From assembly GCF_014191775.1 (NCBI RefSeq), contig NZ_JACHXA010000009.1:97156-161155 (forward strand): a stretch of 64,000 bases of DNA. The letters run 5' to 3'. Below, in pieces: positions 8,691 to 17,797 of the stretch. Position numbers and translations under genes: made by a program. The notes under the pieces were generated by a model, which worked only from the letters and a program-made list of their open reading frames with translations, made no database searches and was not told where the DNA came from. Position 1 is the stretch's first letter, and each line of letters starts with the position of its first letter. This stretch comes from Limibacillus halophilus. Its GTDB lineage: Bacteria > Pseudomonadota > Alphaproteobacteria > Kiloniellales > CECT-8803.

Positions 8691-9671
8691 ATGAACGAAT
8701 CGAAAGTGCAATGCCCGGTTTGCTTGAATGCACACGGCGGGGAATGTATCAAAATTGCATTGGCTTCAATTGATGCTGCAAAATATCAGTGTGATATTTG
8801 CGGTCAATTTCAACTAGATGGTCTAACCTTGCTAACGCGGCTGGGTGCGGACAATCAAGAGTTTGACCAGGTTCAAAGAGCGGCGATTACTCACCGCATA
8901 AGAAATCTGAATGATGAAGCGGGCCAAATACCGGCTCTTGATTCGGACTGGCTTGGTGAGTTCAAAGATCACGCGGCCTTACCTACCCCAGCAACGCAAA
9001 TGCTGAATCTGATTAGATATGTTGGATGGTACGTGCACAAAAACGGTGCTCACCTTAAACAGCTTCCGATTGAATTGTATGCAGTAATTGGCGCTCCTAA
9101 CCCTGAACGGGTTGCCGAATTAGCTGTTGAATTGAAAGCAGAAGGTATTCTGAAAGGAGTTGATGTTAGTAACCTGCAAGATAAAGGCCTAATCGATGTC
9201 GATTTAACGACAAGAGGGTGGAAAGAATATCAAATGGAATATGAAGGTAAAAAGTCAGGAGGTTATTTTTTTATTGCACTTCAGTTTCATGATGAGATTC
9301 TTGATCCATTGATAAAAACATATATTAAACCAGTTATTGAAAAAGAACTCGGCTTCAAGGCGCAAGATATGCGCGATGTAGCAAGAGCTGGAATAATTGA
9401 TGAAATAATGCGGCAACAAATTCGAGATTCGACACTCGTTATTGCAGATCTGACTCATGACAACGCAAACGTATATTGGGAAGCGGGATTTGCGGAAGGC
9501 TTGAAAAAGCCGGTAATTTATATTTGTGAGGAATCAAAATTTAACCGAAAAGACAGGTACTTTGATACAAGTCACTGTACGACTGTCACATGGAAGGCTG
9601 ACGCGCCAGAAGATTTCAGTGCGCGCCTACTCGAGACAATCAAACGGTCACTCCAACTAGAGGTCAAATAG
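8691..9671 (+). CDS. Foreign-looking protein: zinc ribbon plus nucleoside 2-deoxyribosyltransferase-like domain
   Basis: 326 residues. The N-terminus has a four-Cys zinc ribbon (C8, C11, C34, C37: CPVC and CDIC). The middle is helical without a motif I recognise. The C-terminal ~130 residues read YFFIALQFHDEILDPLIKTY, then DSTLVIADLTHDNANVYWEA and GFAEGLKKPVIYIC. This is the pattern of nucleoside 2-deoxyribosyltransferase-like (Rossmannoid, TIR-related) domains common in stand-alone immune effectors. The gene and its flanks are visibly AT-rich against GC-rich neighbours and it sits alone between moeB and a convergent dehydrogenase, so recent transfer is likely. Hydrolysis of nucleotides or NAD is possible but not shown. 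Confidence 0.7.
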   Translation: MNESKVQCPVCLNAHGGECIKIALASIDAAKYQCDICGQFQLDGLTLLTRLGADNQEFDQVQRAAITHRIRNLNDEAGQIPALDSDWLGEFKDHAALPTPATQMLNLIRYVGWYVHKNGAHLKQLPIELYAVIGAPNPERVAELAVELKAEGILKGVDVSNLQDKGLIDVDLTTRGWKEYQMEYEGKKSGGYFFIALQFHDEILDPLIKTYIKPVIEKELGFKAQDMRDVARAGIIDEIMRQQIRDSTLVIADLTHDNANVYWEAGFAEGLKKPVIYICEESKFNRKDRYFDTSHCTTVTWKADAPEDFSARLLETIKRSLQLEVK

Positions 9672-9690
9672 TTAGCTTGACTGTTTTTCC

Positions 9691-10680
9691 CTAGAACATT
9701 GTCTCCAGGACCCGGTCGGGCGGCGTGTGGCCGTCGGCAAAGGTCTTGATGTTGATGATCACCTTTTCGCCCATGGCGATACGCCCCTCGATTGTGGCCG
9801 AGCCCATGTGCGGCAGCAGGATCACATTGTCCATCTTCAAGAGCTTGGGATTGACCGCCGGTTCGTGCTCGAAGACATCGAGCCCGGCGCCCGCCAGTTC
9901 GCCCCGGTCCAACATGCGGGTCAGGGCGTTCTCGTCCATGACCTCGCCACGGCTGGTGTTGACGATGTAGGCCTGCGGCTGCAACAGCTTCAGGCGCCGC
10001 GCCGACAGCAGATGGTAGGTCGCGGGGGTATGCGGGCAGTTGATCGAGATGATGTCCATGCGGGCCAGCATCTGGTCCAGGCTGTCCCAATAGGTCGCCT
10101 CCAACTCGGCCTCGAGGTCCGGGTGGACCCGGCGGCGGTTGTGATAGTGGATCGATAGCCCGAAGCCCTTGGCCCGGCGCGCCACGGCGGTGCCGATGCG
10201 GCCCATGCCGATGATCCCCAGGCGTTTGCCCCAGATGCGGTTGCCCAGCATGTGGGTGGGTCCCCAGCCGCTCCATTCACCGTCGCGCAGCAGACGCTCG
10301 CCTTCGGTCAGGCGGCGCGGCACGGCAAGGATCAGCGCCATGGTCATATCTGCGGTGTCCTCCGTCAGGACACCGGGGGTATTGGTCACGGTGATGCCAC
10401 GCTGGCGCGCCGTTTTGATGTCGATATGGTCGACGCCGGTGCCGAAGGAGGCGATCAGCCGAAGCTTTGGCCCGGCCTGCGACAGGACGGCGGCGTCAAT
10501 GCGGTCGGTCACGGTCGGCACCAGGATTTCGGCAGTCTTCACCGCCTCCACGAGTTGCGCCTGGCTCAAAGGTTTGTCGTCCAGGTTCAGTTTCGTGTCG
10601 AACAGCTCCATCATCCGCGTCTCGATGACGTCTGGAAGACGGCGAGTGACAATGACCAGAGGCTTCTTCGATGGAGCCAT
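9691..10680 (-). CDS. D-2-hydroxyacid dehydrogenase (glyoxylate/hydroxypyruvate reductase type)
   Basis: 329 residues. The NAD(P)-binding motif is GIIGMGRIGTAVARRAKGFG. Catalytic Arg lies in NTSRGEVMDE and catalytic His in LLPHMGSATIEGR, with the supporting Glu in VFEHEP. FGTGVDHIDIKTARQRGI is the conserved substrate-loop entry. It reduces glyoxylate or hydroxypyruvate, or works in reverse on D-glycerate, in the cytoplasm. GyaR and GhrB-type enzymes are the closest families; the exact substrate is not visible. It is monocistronic on the minus strand, with a divergent 290-base promoter region shared with the SH3 gene. Confidence 0.88.
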   Translation of the reverse strand: MAPSKKPLVIVTRRLPDVIETRMMELFDTKLNLDDKPLSQAQLVEAVKTAEILVPTVTDRIDAAVLSQAGPKLRLIASFGTGVDHIDIKTARQRGITVTNTPGVLTEDTADMTMALILAVPRRLTEGERLLRDGEWSGWGPTHMLGNRIWGKRLGIIGMGRIGTAVARRAKGFGLSIHYHNRRRVHPDLEAELEATYWDSLDQMLARMDIISINCPHTPATYHLLSARRLKLLQPQAYIVNTSRGEVMDENALTRMLDRGELAGAGLDVFEHEPAVNPKLLKMDNVILLPHMGSATIEGRIAMGEKVIINIKTFADGHTPPDRVLETMF

Positions 10681-10970
10681 TCTTTTCTCCCTTCAGGACG
10701 GCCGACGGATAGGACGGCGACAAAGCGAACTTGCGTGGCGCTGGCGGTCCCTTAGCAAGACCCTATGGCCTTTGTCCAGATTAACACAAGCAGCCTTCGT
10801 GTAAGTCCAGAATGATGAGGGGGCTAGCAGTCTCTTCAAAGTGGCCGATAGTGTTGACGCGAGCACCAAACCCTGCGACAGCAGAAGGTCGGCTGGCCGT
10901 GAAGGTCGTCCGAGTCGCGGTGCGGGCTTGAGTAGCGATCCCTGCCGACGGGGTGGAGAGGGTTTGACGT

Positions 10971-11516
10971 ATGACGGGCAGAAGAGGAAGGCAAGTCGTT
11001 TTAAACGCGCTTTTCTGCTTCGGTCTGTTGTTTTCAACCTACGCCGAAGGCCTGGCCCAGCAGGCGGGCAGCGAGACCCGCGAAATCGAGCGGCCGGGCC
11101 GGACCGGTCTTCCACTGCCCCGGTTTGCCTCCTTTCGATCAGATGAAGTCAACCTGCGCACCGGCCCAGGTGTGCGCTATCCGATCGAGTGGGTCTACCG
11201 GCGGCAAGGGCTGCCCGTTGAAATCGTCGATGAATTTGAAACCTGGCGGCGGGTTCGCGATTGGGAGGGCACGCTGGGCTGGGTTCACCAATCCATGCTG
11301 AGCGGTCGCCGCACCCTTCGCGTCCAGGGCGACCAGGTCGCCTTGCGACGGGAGCCTTCGGAGAGTGCGGCCCTGGTGGCTTGGCTGGAAGGCGGCGTCA
11401 TCGGTGAGCTCAAGGGCTGTGACGGTGGCTGGTGCAGGGCCGAGGTTGCGGGTTATGACGGCTGGCTGATGCGGAGCGATTTCTACGGCACCCTGCCGCG
11501 CGAAGATTTGCAGTGA
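10971..11516 (+). CDS. Exported SH3-domain protein
   Basis: 181 residues with a hydrophobic N-terminal signal (VVLNALFCFGLLFSTYAEG, cleavage after about residue 30). Two bacterial SH3-like repeats follow: SFRSDEVNLRTGPGVRYPIE to WVHQSMLSGRR, then VALRREPSESAALVAWLEGG to WLMRSDFYG. This is the SH3_3/SH3_4 arrangement seen in small periplasmic proteins that bind the cell wall. A GGAGAG site precedes the ATG. No enzymatic domain is attached, so a peptidoglycan-binding or envelope-sensing role is likely but unproven. Confidence 0.82.
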   Translation: MTGRRGRQVVLNALFCFGLLFSTYAEGLAQQAGSETREIERPGRTGLPLPRFASFRSDEVNLRTGPGVRYPIEWVYRRQGLPVEIVDEFETWRRVRDWEGTLGWVHQSMLSGRRTLRVQGDQVALRREPSESAALVAWLEGGVIGELKGCDGGWCRAEVAGYDGWLMRSDFYGTLPREDLQ

Positions 11517-11581
11517 CTTGACCCTGGCGGCTTCAACGCCGATATCTGTGGGCGCCCATAGCCCAGCAAATGATCTGAAAT

Positions 11582-12250
11582 ATGAATTTTAGTACGCACA
11601 AGTTTTTTCCCGACCGACTGTTTGCGGCATTGCTGTTGGCACTGACGGTCCTGGCAATGGCATTGCCCCAGGCTGCTGCAAAGCCGTTGCGGTTGATGGC
11701 GTACGGCGATTCCTTGATTCACGGCTATGGTCTGGGTCCCGGTGAAACCTTTCCGGATCAGCTTCAGGACGCCCTGGATGAAGCCGGATACGACGTGACC
11801 GTCATCAACGCCGGCAATTCCGGCGAGACGACGGCGGGCGGTCGTGCTCGGCTGGACTGGAGTCTGGCGGAGAGTCCAGATGCGGTGCTTTTGCTGTTGG
11901 GCGCCAACGATATGCTTCGCGGCATCGATCCTGCCGAGGCAAAGGCCAATCTTTCCGCCATTATCGAAGCATTGCAGGCCCGCGACATAGAGATACTGCT
12001 CGCCGGTATGCGCGCGCAGCCGGGGCTTGGAGCTGATTACGTCGACGCGTTCAACGCGCTCTACCCGGCGCTGGCCGAAACCTACCAAGTGCCGCTCTAT
12101 CCCTTTTTCCTTGAGGGCGTGGCGGCCGTGCCGCCGCTGAATCAATCCGACGGTTTGCATCCCAACGCCGATGGCGTGGCGCGGATTGTCGAAGCAATCC
12201 TGCCCAGTGTGACGGGTTTGCTCGATCAACTCCGAGAGGCGCCTAGATGA
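11582..12250 (+). CDS. Periplasmic SGNH-family esterase (arylesterase/TesA-like)
   Basis: 222 residues with a signal peptide (hydrophobic residues 14-33, ending ALPQAAAKP). The SGNH blocks are all present: Ser in MAYGDSLIHG, Gly in NAGNSGETTAGG, Asn in LLLGANDMLRG, and Asp-His in SDGLHPNADG. These match TesA-type multifunctional thioesterase/lysophospholipase/arylesterases. The stop overlaps the FIST gene start by four bases (ATGA), so the two genes are translationally coupled. Confidence 0.88.
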   Translation: MNFSTHKFFPDRLFAALLLALTVLAMALPQAAAKPLRLMAYGDSLIHGYGLGPGETFPDQLQDALDEAGYDVTVINAGNSGETTAGGRARLDWSLAESPDAVLLLLGANDMLRGIDPAEAKANLSAIIEALQARDIEILLAGMRAQPGLGADYVDAFNALYPALAETYQVPLYPFFLEGVAAVPPLNQSDGLHPNADGVARIVEAILPSVTGLLDQLREAPR

Positions 12251-13389
12251 CGGATGGGCCAACGGGAATCGAATCGGTGTTTGTGGCAGGGCGGGGGCAA
12301 GGTGCCGACTGGAGCGCTTGTCTAAGCGCTGCACTGGCGGAGATCGGACGCTTGCCTGACCGGGCGAACATCGGGTTCATCTATGCGACTGACGAACTGG
12401 CGAAGGACTGGGACGATATCCTGGTTGCCTTGCGGTCTAGAACATCGGTTGACAACTGGCTTGGCACGGTTGGTGTTGGGGTGGCGGCAAGCGGATGGGA
12501 GGCTCACGATCAGCCCGCTCTTGTGTTGCTGATCGGACGCCTGCCGGAAGAGGATTTTCGCGTTTTCGGACCGTTGGTCGACAGCCTTTCCGACCTTGAA
12601 ACCAAGCATGGCGCGTGGCTTGGGGATAAGCACCCGACACTGGCGCTGGTGCATGCCGATCCGACAAATCCGCACATTGCCGACATGATTCCGGCGCTCA
12701 GTCAGGTCAGCGGCTGCTTTTTGGTTGGCGGATTGACTGCGAGCCGAAGCCCAAGCCAACCGCAGGCCGCAGGTGGGGCGGTGACAGGTGGTTTGAGCGG
12801 CGTATTCTTTGGCTCGCGGGTTTTGGCGGCGACGGCGTTGAGCCAGGGATGCACGGCGTTGGGCGATAGCCATGTCATTACAGCAGCAGACCAGAATGTC
12901 ATCGAAACGTTGGATGGCCGGCCTGCCTATGAGGTGCTGCGCGAGACGGTTGGCGAACTCTTGATGCGCGACCCTCGGCGGCTTGCGGGATACATAACGG
13001 TGGGCTTTCCGATTTCCGGCAGCGACACCGGTGATTACCTCGTTCGCAATCTCGTTGGGCTCGACCCGAATTCGGGGCTCGTGGCGGTTGGCGAGGAAGT
13101 GACGGTCGGGCAACGGGTCTTTTTCGCTCGCCGCGACCCGCAATCGGCCGTGCGCGACCTGTGCCGCATGCTGGAGGGAATTGAAAGCCGTATCGAAGGT
13201 GTGCCCAAAGCCGGAATCTATGTTTCCTGCTCGGCTCGGGGGCCGCATCTTTTTGGCGTTAATTCCGAAGAGTTGAAACTTGTTCGAGAGGTTTTGGGAG
13301 ATTTCCCGCTGGTTGGTTTCTATGCCGGGGGGGAGATTTCCAATGACCGACTTTATGCCTATACCGGCGTGCTCACGCTCTTGCTCTGA
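12247..13389 (+). CDS. FIST-domain sensory protein
   Basis: 380 residues without membrane segments. An N-terminal FIST domain (to about residue 200, including FLVGGLTASRS and GLSGVFFGSRVLAATALSQG) is followed by the FIST C-terminal domain (DGRPAYEVLRETVGE; YVSCSARGPHLFG; DFPLVGFYAGGEIS). FIST domains are thought to bind small ligands, probably amino acids, in signalling proteins. Here the domain is not fused to a kinase, cyclase or receiver. It begins inside the esterase stop codon (ATGA overlap). Confidence 0.85.
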   Translation: MTDGPTGIESVFVAGRGQGADWSACLSAALAEIGRLPDRANIGFIYATDELAKDWDDILVALRSRTSVDNWLGTVGVGVAASGWEAHDQPALVLLIGRLPEEDFRVFGPLVDSLSDLETKHGAWLGDKHPTLALVHADPTNPHIADMIPALSQVSGCFLVGGLTASRSPSQPQAAGGAVTGGLSGVFFGSRVLAATALSQGCTALGDSHVITAADQNVIETLDGRPAYEVLRETVGELLMRDPRRLAGYITVGFPISGSDTGDYLVRNLVGLDPNSGLVAVGEEVTVGQRVFFARRDPQSAVRDLCRMLEGIESRIEGVPKAGIYVSCSARGPHLFGVNSEELKLVREVLGDFPLVGFYAGGEISNDRLYAYTGVLTLLL

Positions 13390-13434
13390 CAAGCTTGGGG
13401 CCGTTGGATTTCCTGATCGGGGAGTAGCTATCAA

Positions 13435-14475
13435 ATGGAGATGAGAAAGCTCGGCCGTAGCGGCCTTGAGGTCAGTGCGGTTTGCCTGGGGACCATGACC
13501 TGGGGAGAACAGAACAGCGAGGCCGAAGGGCATGCGCAAATGGATCTGGCGCTCGAACGCGGCATTAATTTTTTCGACGTTGCTGAGATGTACCCGGTTG
13601 ATCCTCGCGCCGAGACTTACGGGCGGACCGAGGAGATCATCGGCACTTGGTTTGCCGCTCGCAAGCAGCGGGACAAGGTGATCCTGGCCACGAAGGTCGT
13701 GGGCCCCGGCCCTCGCTTTCCCTATATCCGCGACGGCAACCAACGGCTTGATCGCAAGAATATCAGCGCCGCTGTGGATGCGAGCCTGAAGCGTTTGCAG
13801 ACGGACTATATCGACCTCTATCAACTTCACTGGCCCGACCGCGCGACCAATGCCTTTGGCCGCCTGGGATTCGTCCACAAACCCGATGAAACCATGACCC
13901 CGTTGGCTGAAACCCTGGAAGCTCTGGACGAGCAGGTAAAAGCCGGAAAAATACGGCATATTGGCGTTTCAAACGAAACGGCTTGGGGCTTGATGCGCTA
14001 TCTGGCGCTCTCCGATCAGGGCTTGGGGCCGCGTATGGCTTCTATCCAGAACCCCTACAGCCTTTTGAACCGCAGTTTCGAAGTCGGGTTGGCCGAGGTG
14101 GCGATTCGCGAGGACTGCGGGTTGTTGGCTTATGCGCCGCTGGCCGCGGGGGCGCTGTCAGGTAAGTATCTCGACGGGAAGCTGCCCGCGGGCGCTCGCT
14201 TCACCCTGTTCCCAGGCAACACGCGCTATAGGGGCGCGCGCGCCGACTCGGCGGTTCGTACCTATTGCGAAATCGCCGCACGGCACGGTTTGGACCCCGT
14301 TCATGTGGCCCATGCCTGGGTAATCAGCCGCCCCTTCGTCACCAGTTCCATCATCGGGGCAACCTCCGTTGAGCAGCTTGAGCACGACCTGAAGGCCGCA
14401 ACACTCAAGCTTTCCAAGGAATTGTTGGCTGAGCTGGAAGAAGCCCACAAAGATCATACCTATCCCTGCCCCTGA
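13435..14475 (+). CDS. NADP-dependent aldo/keto reductase, Tas-like
   Basis: 346 residues. The opening RKLGRSGLEVSAVCLGTMTW, the catalytic tetrad region NFFDVAEMYPVDPRAET (Asp, Tyr), the Lys in VILATKVVG and the His in LYQLHWPDR fit the aldo/keto reductase superfamily. The spacing and the VDPRAETYGRTEEIIG segment match E. coli Tas. The C-terminal NADP-binding loop SSIIGATSVEQLEHDLKA is present. It reduces an aldehyde or ketone in the cytoplasm; the physiological substrate is unknown. GGGGAG lies upstream of the ATG. Confidence 0.88.
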   Translation: MEMRKLGRSGLEVSAVCLGTMTWGEQNSEAEGHAQMDLALERGINFFDVAEMYPVDPRAETYGRTEEIIGTWFAARKQRDKVILATKVVGPGPRFPYIRDGNQRLDRKNISAAVDASLKRLQTDYIDLYQLHWPDRATNAFGRLGFVHKPDETMTPLAETLEALDEQVKAGKIRHIGVSNETAWGLMRYLALSDQGLGPRMASIQNPYSLLNRSFEVGLAEVAIREDCGLLAYAPLAAGALSGKYLDGKLPAGARFTLFPGNTRYRGARADSAVRTYCEIAARHGLDPVHVAHAWVISRPFVTSSIIGATSVEQLEHDLKAATLKLSKELLAELEEAHKDHTYPCP

Positions 14476-14559
14476 GGGTATTTTTCCGGGTGACGTCGAG
14501 ATGCTTGATTCGCTGGCACCAGATGTCATGCTTATCGGAGCATCAAGGAGGGATTCGTC

Positions 14560-15144
14560 ATGCGCCTCTTCGTCGCCCTGGATATACCTGAAGACCTGCG
14601 TGACGATCTTGCCATTCTCTGCAACGGAATTCCCGGCGCGCGCTGGGTCCGTCCGGAGAACTTCCACATAACCCTGCGTTTTCTGGGTGAGATCGACGGC
14701 GGGCAGGCCGATGACCTGCACAGCCTGCTGACCCGCATCTTTGCGCCAGGCTTTGAGCTTTCGCTACGTGGTGTCGGTGCCTTCGGCGACCGCAGCAAAA
14801 CCAGGTCTCTTTGGGCGGGGGTGGAACCCAACGGCGCCCTCAATCACCTACGCGACAAGATTGAATCGGCGGCGGTCCGGGCGGGGCTGCACCCCGAACC
14901 GCGCAAATTCCGACCGCACATCACGTTGGCGCGCTTTCGCGGCGGCGGTTCGGCAATGCCGGAGATACAGGATTTCATAACCCGCAACGCCCTGTTCCGC
15001 AGCGCGCCCTTCCAGGTCGAGCGTTTCACGCTGTACCAATCGTTCCTGAGCGGCGAGGGCTCTATCTACCGGGCTGAAGCGGATTATGAACTGTTGCGGG
15101 TCATGGCTGAGGGCTATCAGTTGAACGCAGGACTTCAGCGGTAA
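14560..15144 (+). CDS. thpR: RNA 2',3'-cyclic phosphodiesterase (2H family)
   Basis: 194 residues. The opening MRLFVALDIPEDLRDDL is typical. Two HxT motifs define the 2H phosphoesterase fold: HITLRFLG at about residues 34-41 and HITLARFRGG at about 127-136. The enzyme hydrolyses or ligates RNA ends with 2',3'-cyclic phosphates. AAGGAGG lies upstream of the ATG. The 3' end overlaps the convergent SemiSWEET gene by 10 bases. Confidence 0.9.
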   Translation: MRLFVALDIPEDLRDDLAILCNGIPGARWVRPENFHITLRFLGEIDGGQADDLHSLLTRIFAPGFELSLRGVGAFGDRSKTRSLWAGVEPNGALNHLRDKIESAAVRAGLHPEPRKFRPHITLARFRGGGSAMPEIQDFITRNALFRSAPFQVERFTLYQSFLSGEGSIYRAEADYELLRVMAEGYQLNAGLQR

Positions 15145-15389
15145 ATCAGTTTGCACAGCAGGATCAATCCGGCGAGCAGCAGGGTCATGCTGTTAGCAAG
15201 GATTATCGGCAAGTCCCCGATCATGAGCCCGTACGTCAGCCATAAAAGCACGCCAGTCACGAATATTAGGAACATGGATAGCGAAAGATCGCGGGTGGAG
15301 CGTGATCGCCAGGCTTTGACCGCCTGGGGCAAGAAGGCGAGGGTGGTGCAACTCCCGGCTAGAATCCCGATCAAAGTGAAGGACTGCAT
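15135..15389 (-). CDS. SemiSWEET-type small transporter
   Basis: 84 residues forming three hydrophobic helices. The MtN3/saliva (PQ-loop) signature LAFLPQAVKAWRSRSTRDLS at about residues 18-37 and the FVTGVLLWLTYG segment identify a SemiSWEET half-transporter, which works as a dimer to move sugars across the inner membrane. The substrate is not predictable. It converges on thpR with a 10-base overlap and shares a 215-base divergent promoter region with the hydantoinase-like gene. Confidence 0.88.
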   Translation of the reverse strand: MQSFTLIGILAGSCTTLAFLPQAVKAWRSRSTRDLSLSMFLIFVTGVLLWLTYGLMIGDLPIILANSMTLLLAGLILLCKLIYR

Positions 15390-15604
15390 TTTGGGTCACC
15401 GTTTCGAGAAAGAGGAATCACGGAGGTTCAAGCGCTCCTATAATCCCGAAACCCACTGGACTGGAAGCCCTCATTTTGCCGATCTGCGGATTGGCTTCAC
15501 TCTGCGGCAACAAAGACCTTGCCTGGGGCGATTCCTGGGTGCACACCTTCTGTCCGGATTTAAGGGCGGCCTCGTAACGGACCGCTCCAGGGGAGACGTG
15601 CTTC

Positions 15605-17647
15605 ATGGCGCTGCTGCTGGGAATTGATACGGGCGGAACCTACACCGATGCCGTCGTCTTCGACGATGAACGCGAGCGGGTGATTGCCAGCGCCAAGGCG
15701 CTCACGCGTAAGGACAATCTCTCCCGTTCCGTAACCGAGGCGAGCGATGCCGCTCTTGCTCAGCTGGAGCCCGGAACGCATCGCGCCATCGGGTTCGTGG
15801 CGCTTTCGACCACCCTGGCCACCAATGCCATTGTTGAGAATCACGGATTCCCGGTGGCGCTGGTCATGATCGGGCAAGACGAGAAGATGCTCGACCGCGC
15901 CGGTCTGGGGGCCGCTTTGGCGGGCGACCCGGTGTTGTTTATTACCGGCGGCCACAACCATGACGGCAGCCCACGCGCGGCGCTCGATGAAGCCCAGTTG
16001 CTGGAAGGGGTTCGGAAGATTGAAGGACGCGCCGCGGCCTTCGCGGTCTGTAGCTACTTTGCCGTGCGCAACCCGGAGCATGAACTGCGCGTTCGGGACC
16101 TATTGCGTGATAAAACGGGCCTGCCGGTTACTTGCGGGCACGACCTTTCCGGAGCGCTGGACGCACCGCGCCGGGCGCTGACGGCACTTTTGAATGCGCG
16201 CCTCATTCCCATGATCGAACAGCTCATACGCGCTGTGCAGGGTATGTTGGAAGCGCGTGAGATCGCGGCGCCCCTGATGGTGGTCAAGGGTGATGGTTCC
16301 CTGATCGCTGCGGAAACGGCGCTTGAGAAACCGGTGGAAACAATACTTTCCGGTCCGGCGGCCAGTGTGGTCGGCGCGCGCTTTCTTTCCGGCGAGGGCG
16401 ATATTGTGGTCTCCGATATCGGCGGCACCACGACCGATATCGCGGTTCTCCAGAACGGCCAGCCGCTGCTTGATCCAGATGGCGCGCGCGTCGGTGGTTA
16501 CCGCACCATGGTCGAAGCGGTGGCGGTCCATACTGTCGGACTTGGCGGCGACAGCGAGTTTAGGCTTGATGACCGGTTACGGCCCGTGCTGGGTCCGCGC
16601 CGAGCTCAGCCGCTCAGTCTTTTGGCGCTGGAGCATCCTGGCGTGCTGCCGGTTCTGCGCGAGCAGGCCGAGCGTCCCTGGCCCAGCGAGAACGATGGTC
16701 GCTTTGCGCTGAGGGTCCGTAGCCTGCCACCGGGCGGAGAGGGCGCGCTTTCCCGGCTGGAGCGCAGCATCTGGGACGCTCTGGCGACCGGGCCGGTGGC
16801 GCTGGGGAATCTACTTGGCGGCGCATTCCCAATTGGATCGCTTCGCAAGTTGGTGGACCGCGGATTGGTCATTCTCAGTTGTTTCACACCTTCTGACGCC
16901 GCGCATGTCCTGGGTCTACAGAGCACCTGGGAAGTGGGGGCCGCACGCCTCGGCGCTTTACTCTGGGCACGCCGGGAGGATGCCTTCGGTAAAGCGATTG
17001 CTGATTCCGCCGAGGCTTTTGCGTCGATGGTTTACGAACAGGTCATCTTGCAGTCAGGAGAAGCCATCGCCTTGGCGGCCTTGTCCGAGGAACTTCGGTC
17101 GAGCAATCCGGCGGCTTCCAAGCTGGCGGCCGGTGCAAAGGAGGAATCCCGGAGTTTTATCAACCGCGCGCTGGCAAAGCCCGGCGTGGGCGGCTTGCTG
17201 GGATTTTCCGTAAAACTGCAACGCCCTTTGGTCGGCATCGGCGCACCTGCCGCGACCTACTACGAAGAAATCGCCAAGCGTCTTGGCACGCGTCACGTGG
17301 TGCCGCGTTTTGCGGAGGTATGTAATGCGGTCGGCGCCGTTGCCGGTGGCGTCAGCCAGCGGGTCCTGGTTTCTGTGACTCAGCCAGAGGAAGGCCGTTT
17401 CCGCCTGCACAGCGCTTTGGGAGTCGAGGACTTCACGCAACTCGACAAGGCGATGCAACGTGCTGACGCGGTGGCCACTGCAAGTGCGCGCAAGGCAGCA
17501 GAAGCCGCCGGAGCGACAGAGATCAAGGTTGAGCTGCAGCGTGAAATCAAGGCAGCGACACTGCGCGGGGACAAGGAGATTTTTGTCGAGGCGCAGGTCA
17601 CGGCCCGCGCCTACGGCAGACCCAGGCTAACTCGGCCCGCAGCGTGA
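15605..17647 (+). CDS. Hydantoinase/oxoprolinase family protein (HyuA-like)
   Basis: 680 residues. The N-terminus LLGIDTGGTYTDAVVFDD is the hydantoinase phosphate-binding loop of the actin-like ATPase fold. STTLATNAIVEN, the hydantoinase_A core (SGPAASVVGARFLSGEGD and VSDIGGTTTDIAVLQNG) and HTVGLGGDSEF follow. Relatives hydrolyse cyclic amides (hydantoins, 5-oxoproline) with ATP, as the A subunit with a HyuB partner. No HyuB gene is adjacent, so the substrate is open; some members act in acetone or N-methylhydantoin metabolism. AGGGGAGACG precedes the ATG. Confidence 0.85.
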   Translation: MALLLGIDTGGTYTDAVVFDDERERVIASAKALTRKDNLSRSVTEASDAALAQLEPGTHRAIGFVALSTTLATNAIVENHGFPVALVMIGQDEKMLDRAGLGAALAGDPVLFITGGHNHDGSPRAALDEAQLLEGVRKIEGRAAAFAVCSYFAVRNPEHELRVRDLLRDKTGLPVTCGHDLSGALDAPRRALTALLNARLIPMIEQLIRAVQGMLEAREIAAPLMVVKGDGSLIAAETALEKPVETILSGPAASVVGARFLSGEGDIVVSDIGGTTTDIAVLQNGQPLLDPDGARVGGYRTMVEAVAVHTVGLGGDSEFRLDDRLRPVLGPRRAQPLSLLALEHPGVLPVLREQAERPWPSENDGRFALRVRSLPPGGEGALSRLERSIWDALATGPVALGNLLGGAFPIGSLRKLVDRGLVILSCFTPSDAAHVLGLQSTWEVGAARLGALLWARREDAFGKAIADSAEAFASMVYEQVILQSGEAIALAALSEELRSSNPAASKLAAGAKEESRSFINRALAKPGVGGLLGFSVKLQRPLVGIGAPAATYYEEIAKRLGTRHVVPRFAEVCNAVGAVAGGVSQRVLVSVTQPEEGRFRLHSALGVEDFTQLDKAMQRADAVATASARKAAEAAGATEIKVELQREIKAATLRGDKEIFVEAQVTARAYGRPRLTRPAA

Positions 17648-17797
17648 CAAGAGACGGGGCGGGCGTTCTATCGGATATCTGACCAGATGACCGGGCGATT
17701 GACTCGTTCGGATCGACCGGGCCAGACTGTTTCCAACTGGTCATACCAATTCACTTCACCCTGCGCGGAGCCCTTGCCTTTGGACGCCCTGCCCGAG

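Noticed and set aside
15151..15627. Plus-strand frame between thpR and the hydantoinase gene
   Set aside because: It is antisense to the SemiSWEET gene and has no recognisable protein character.
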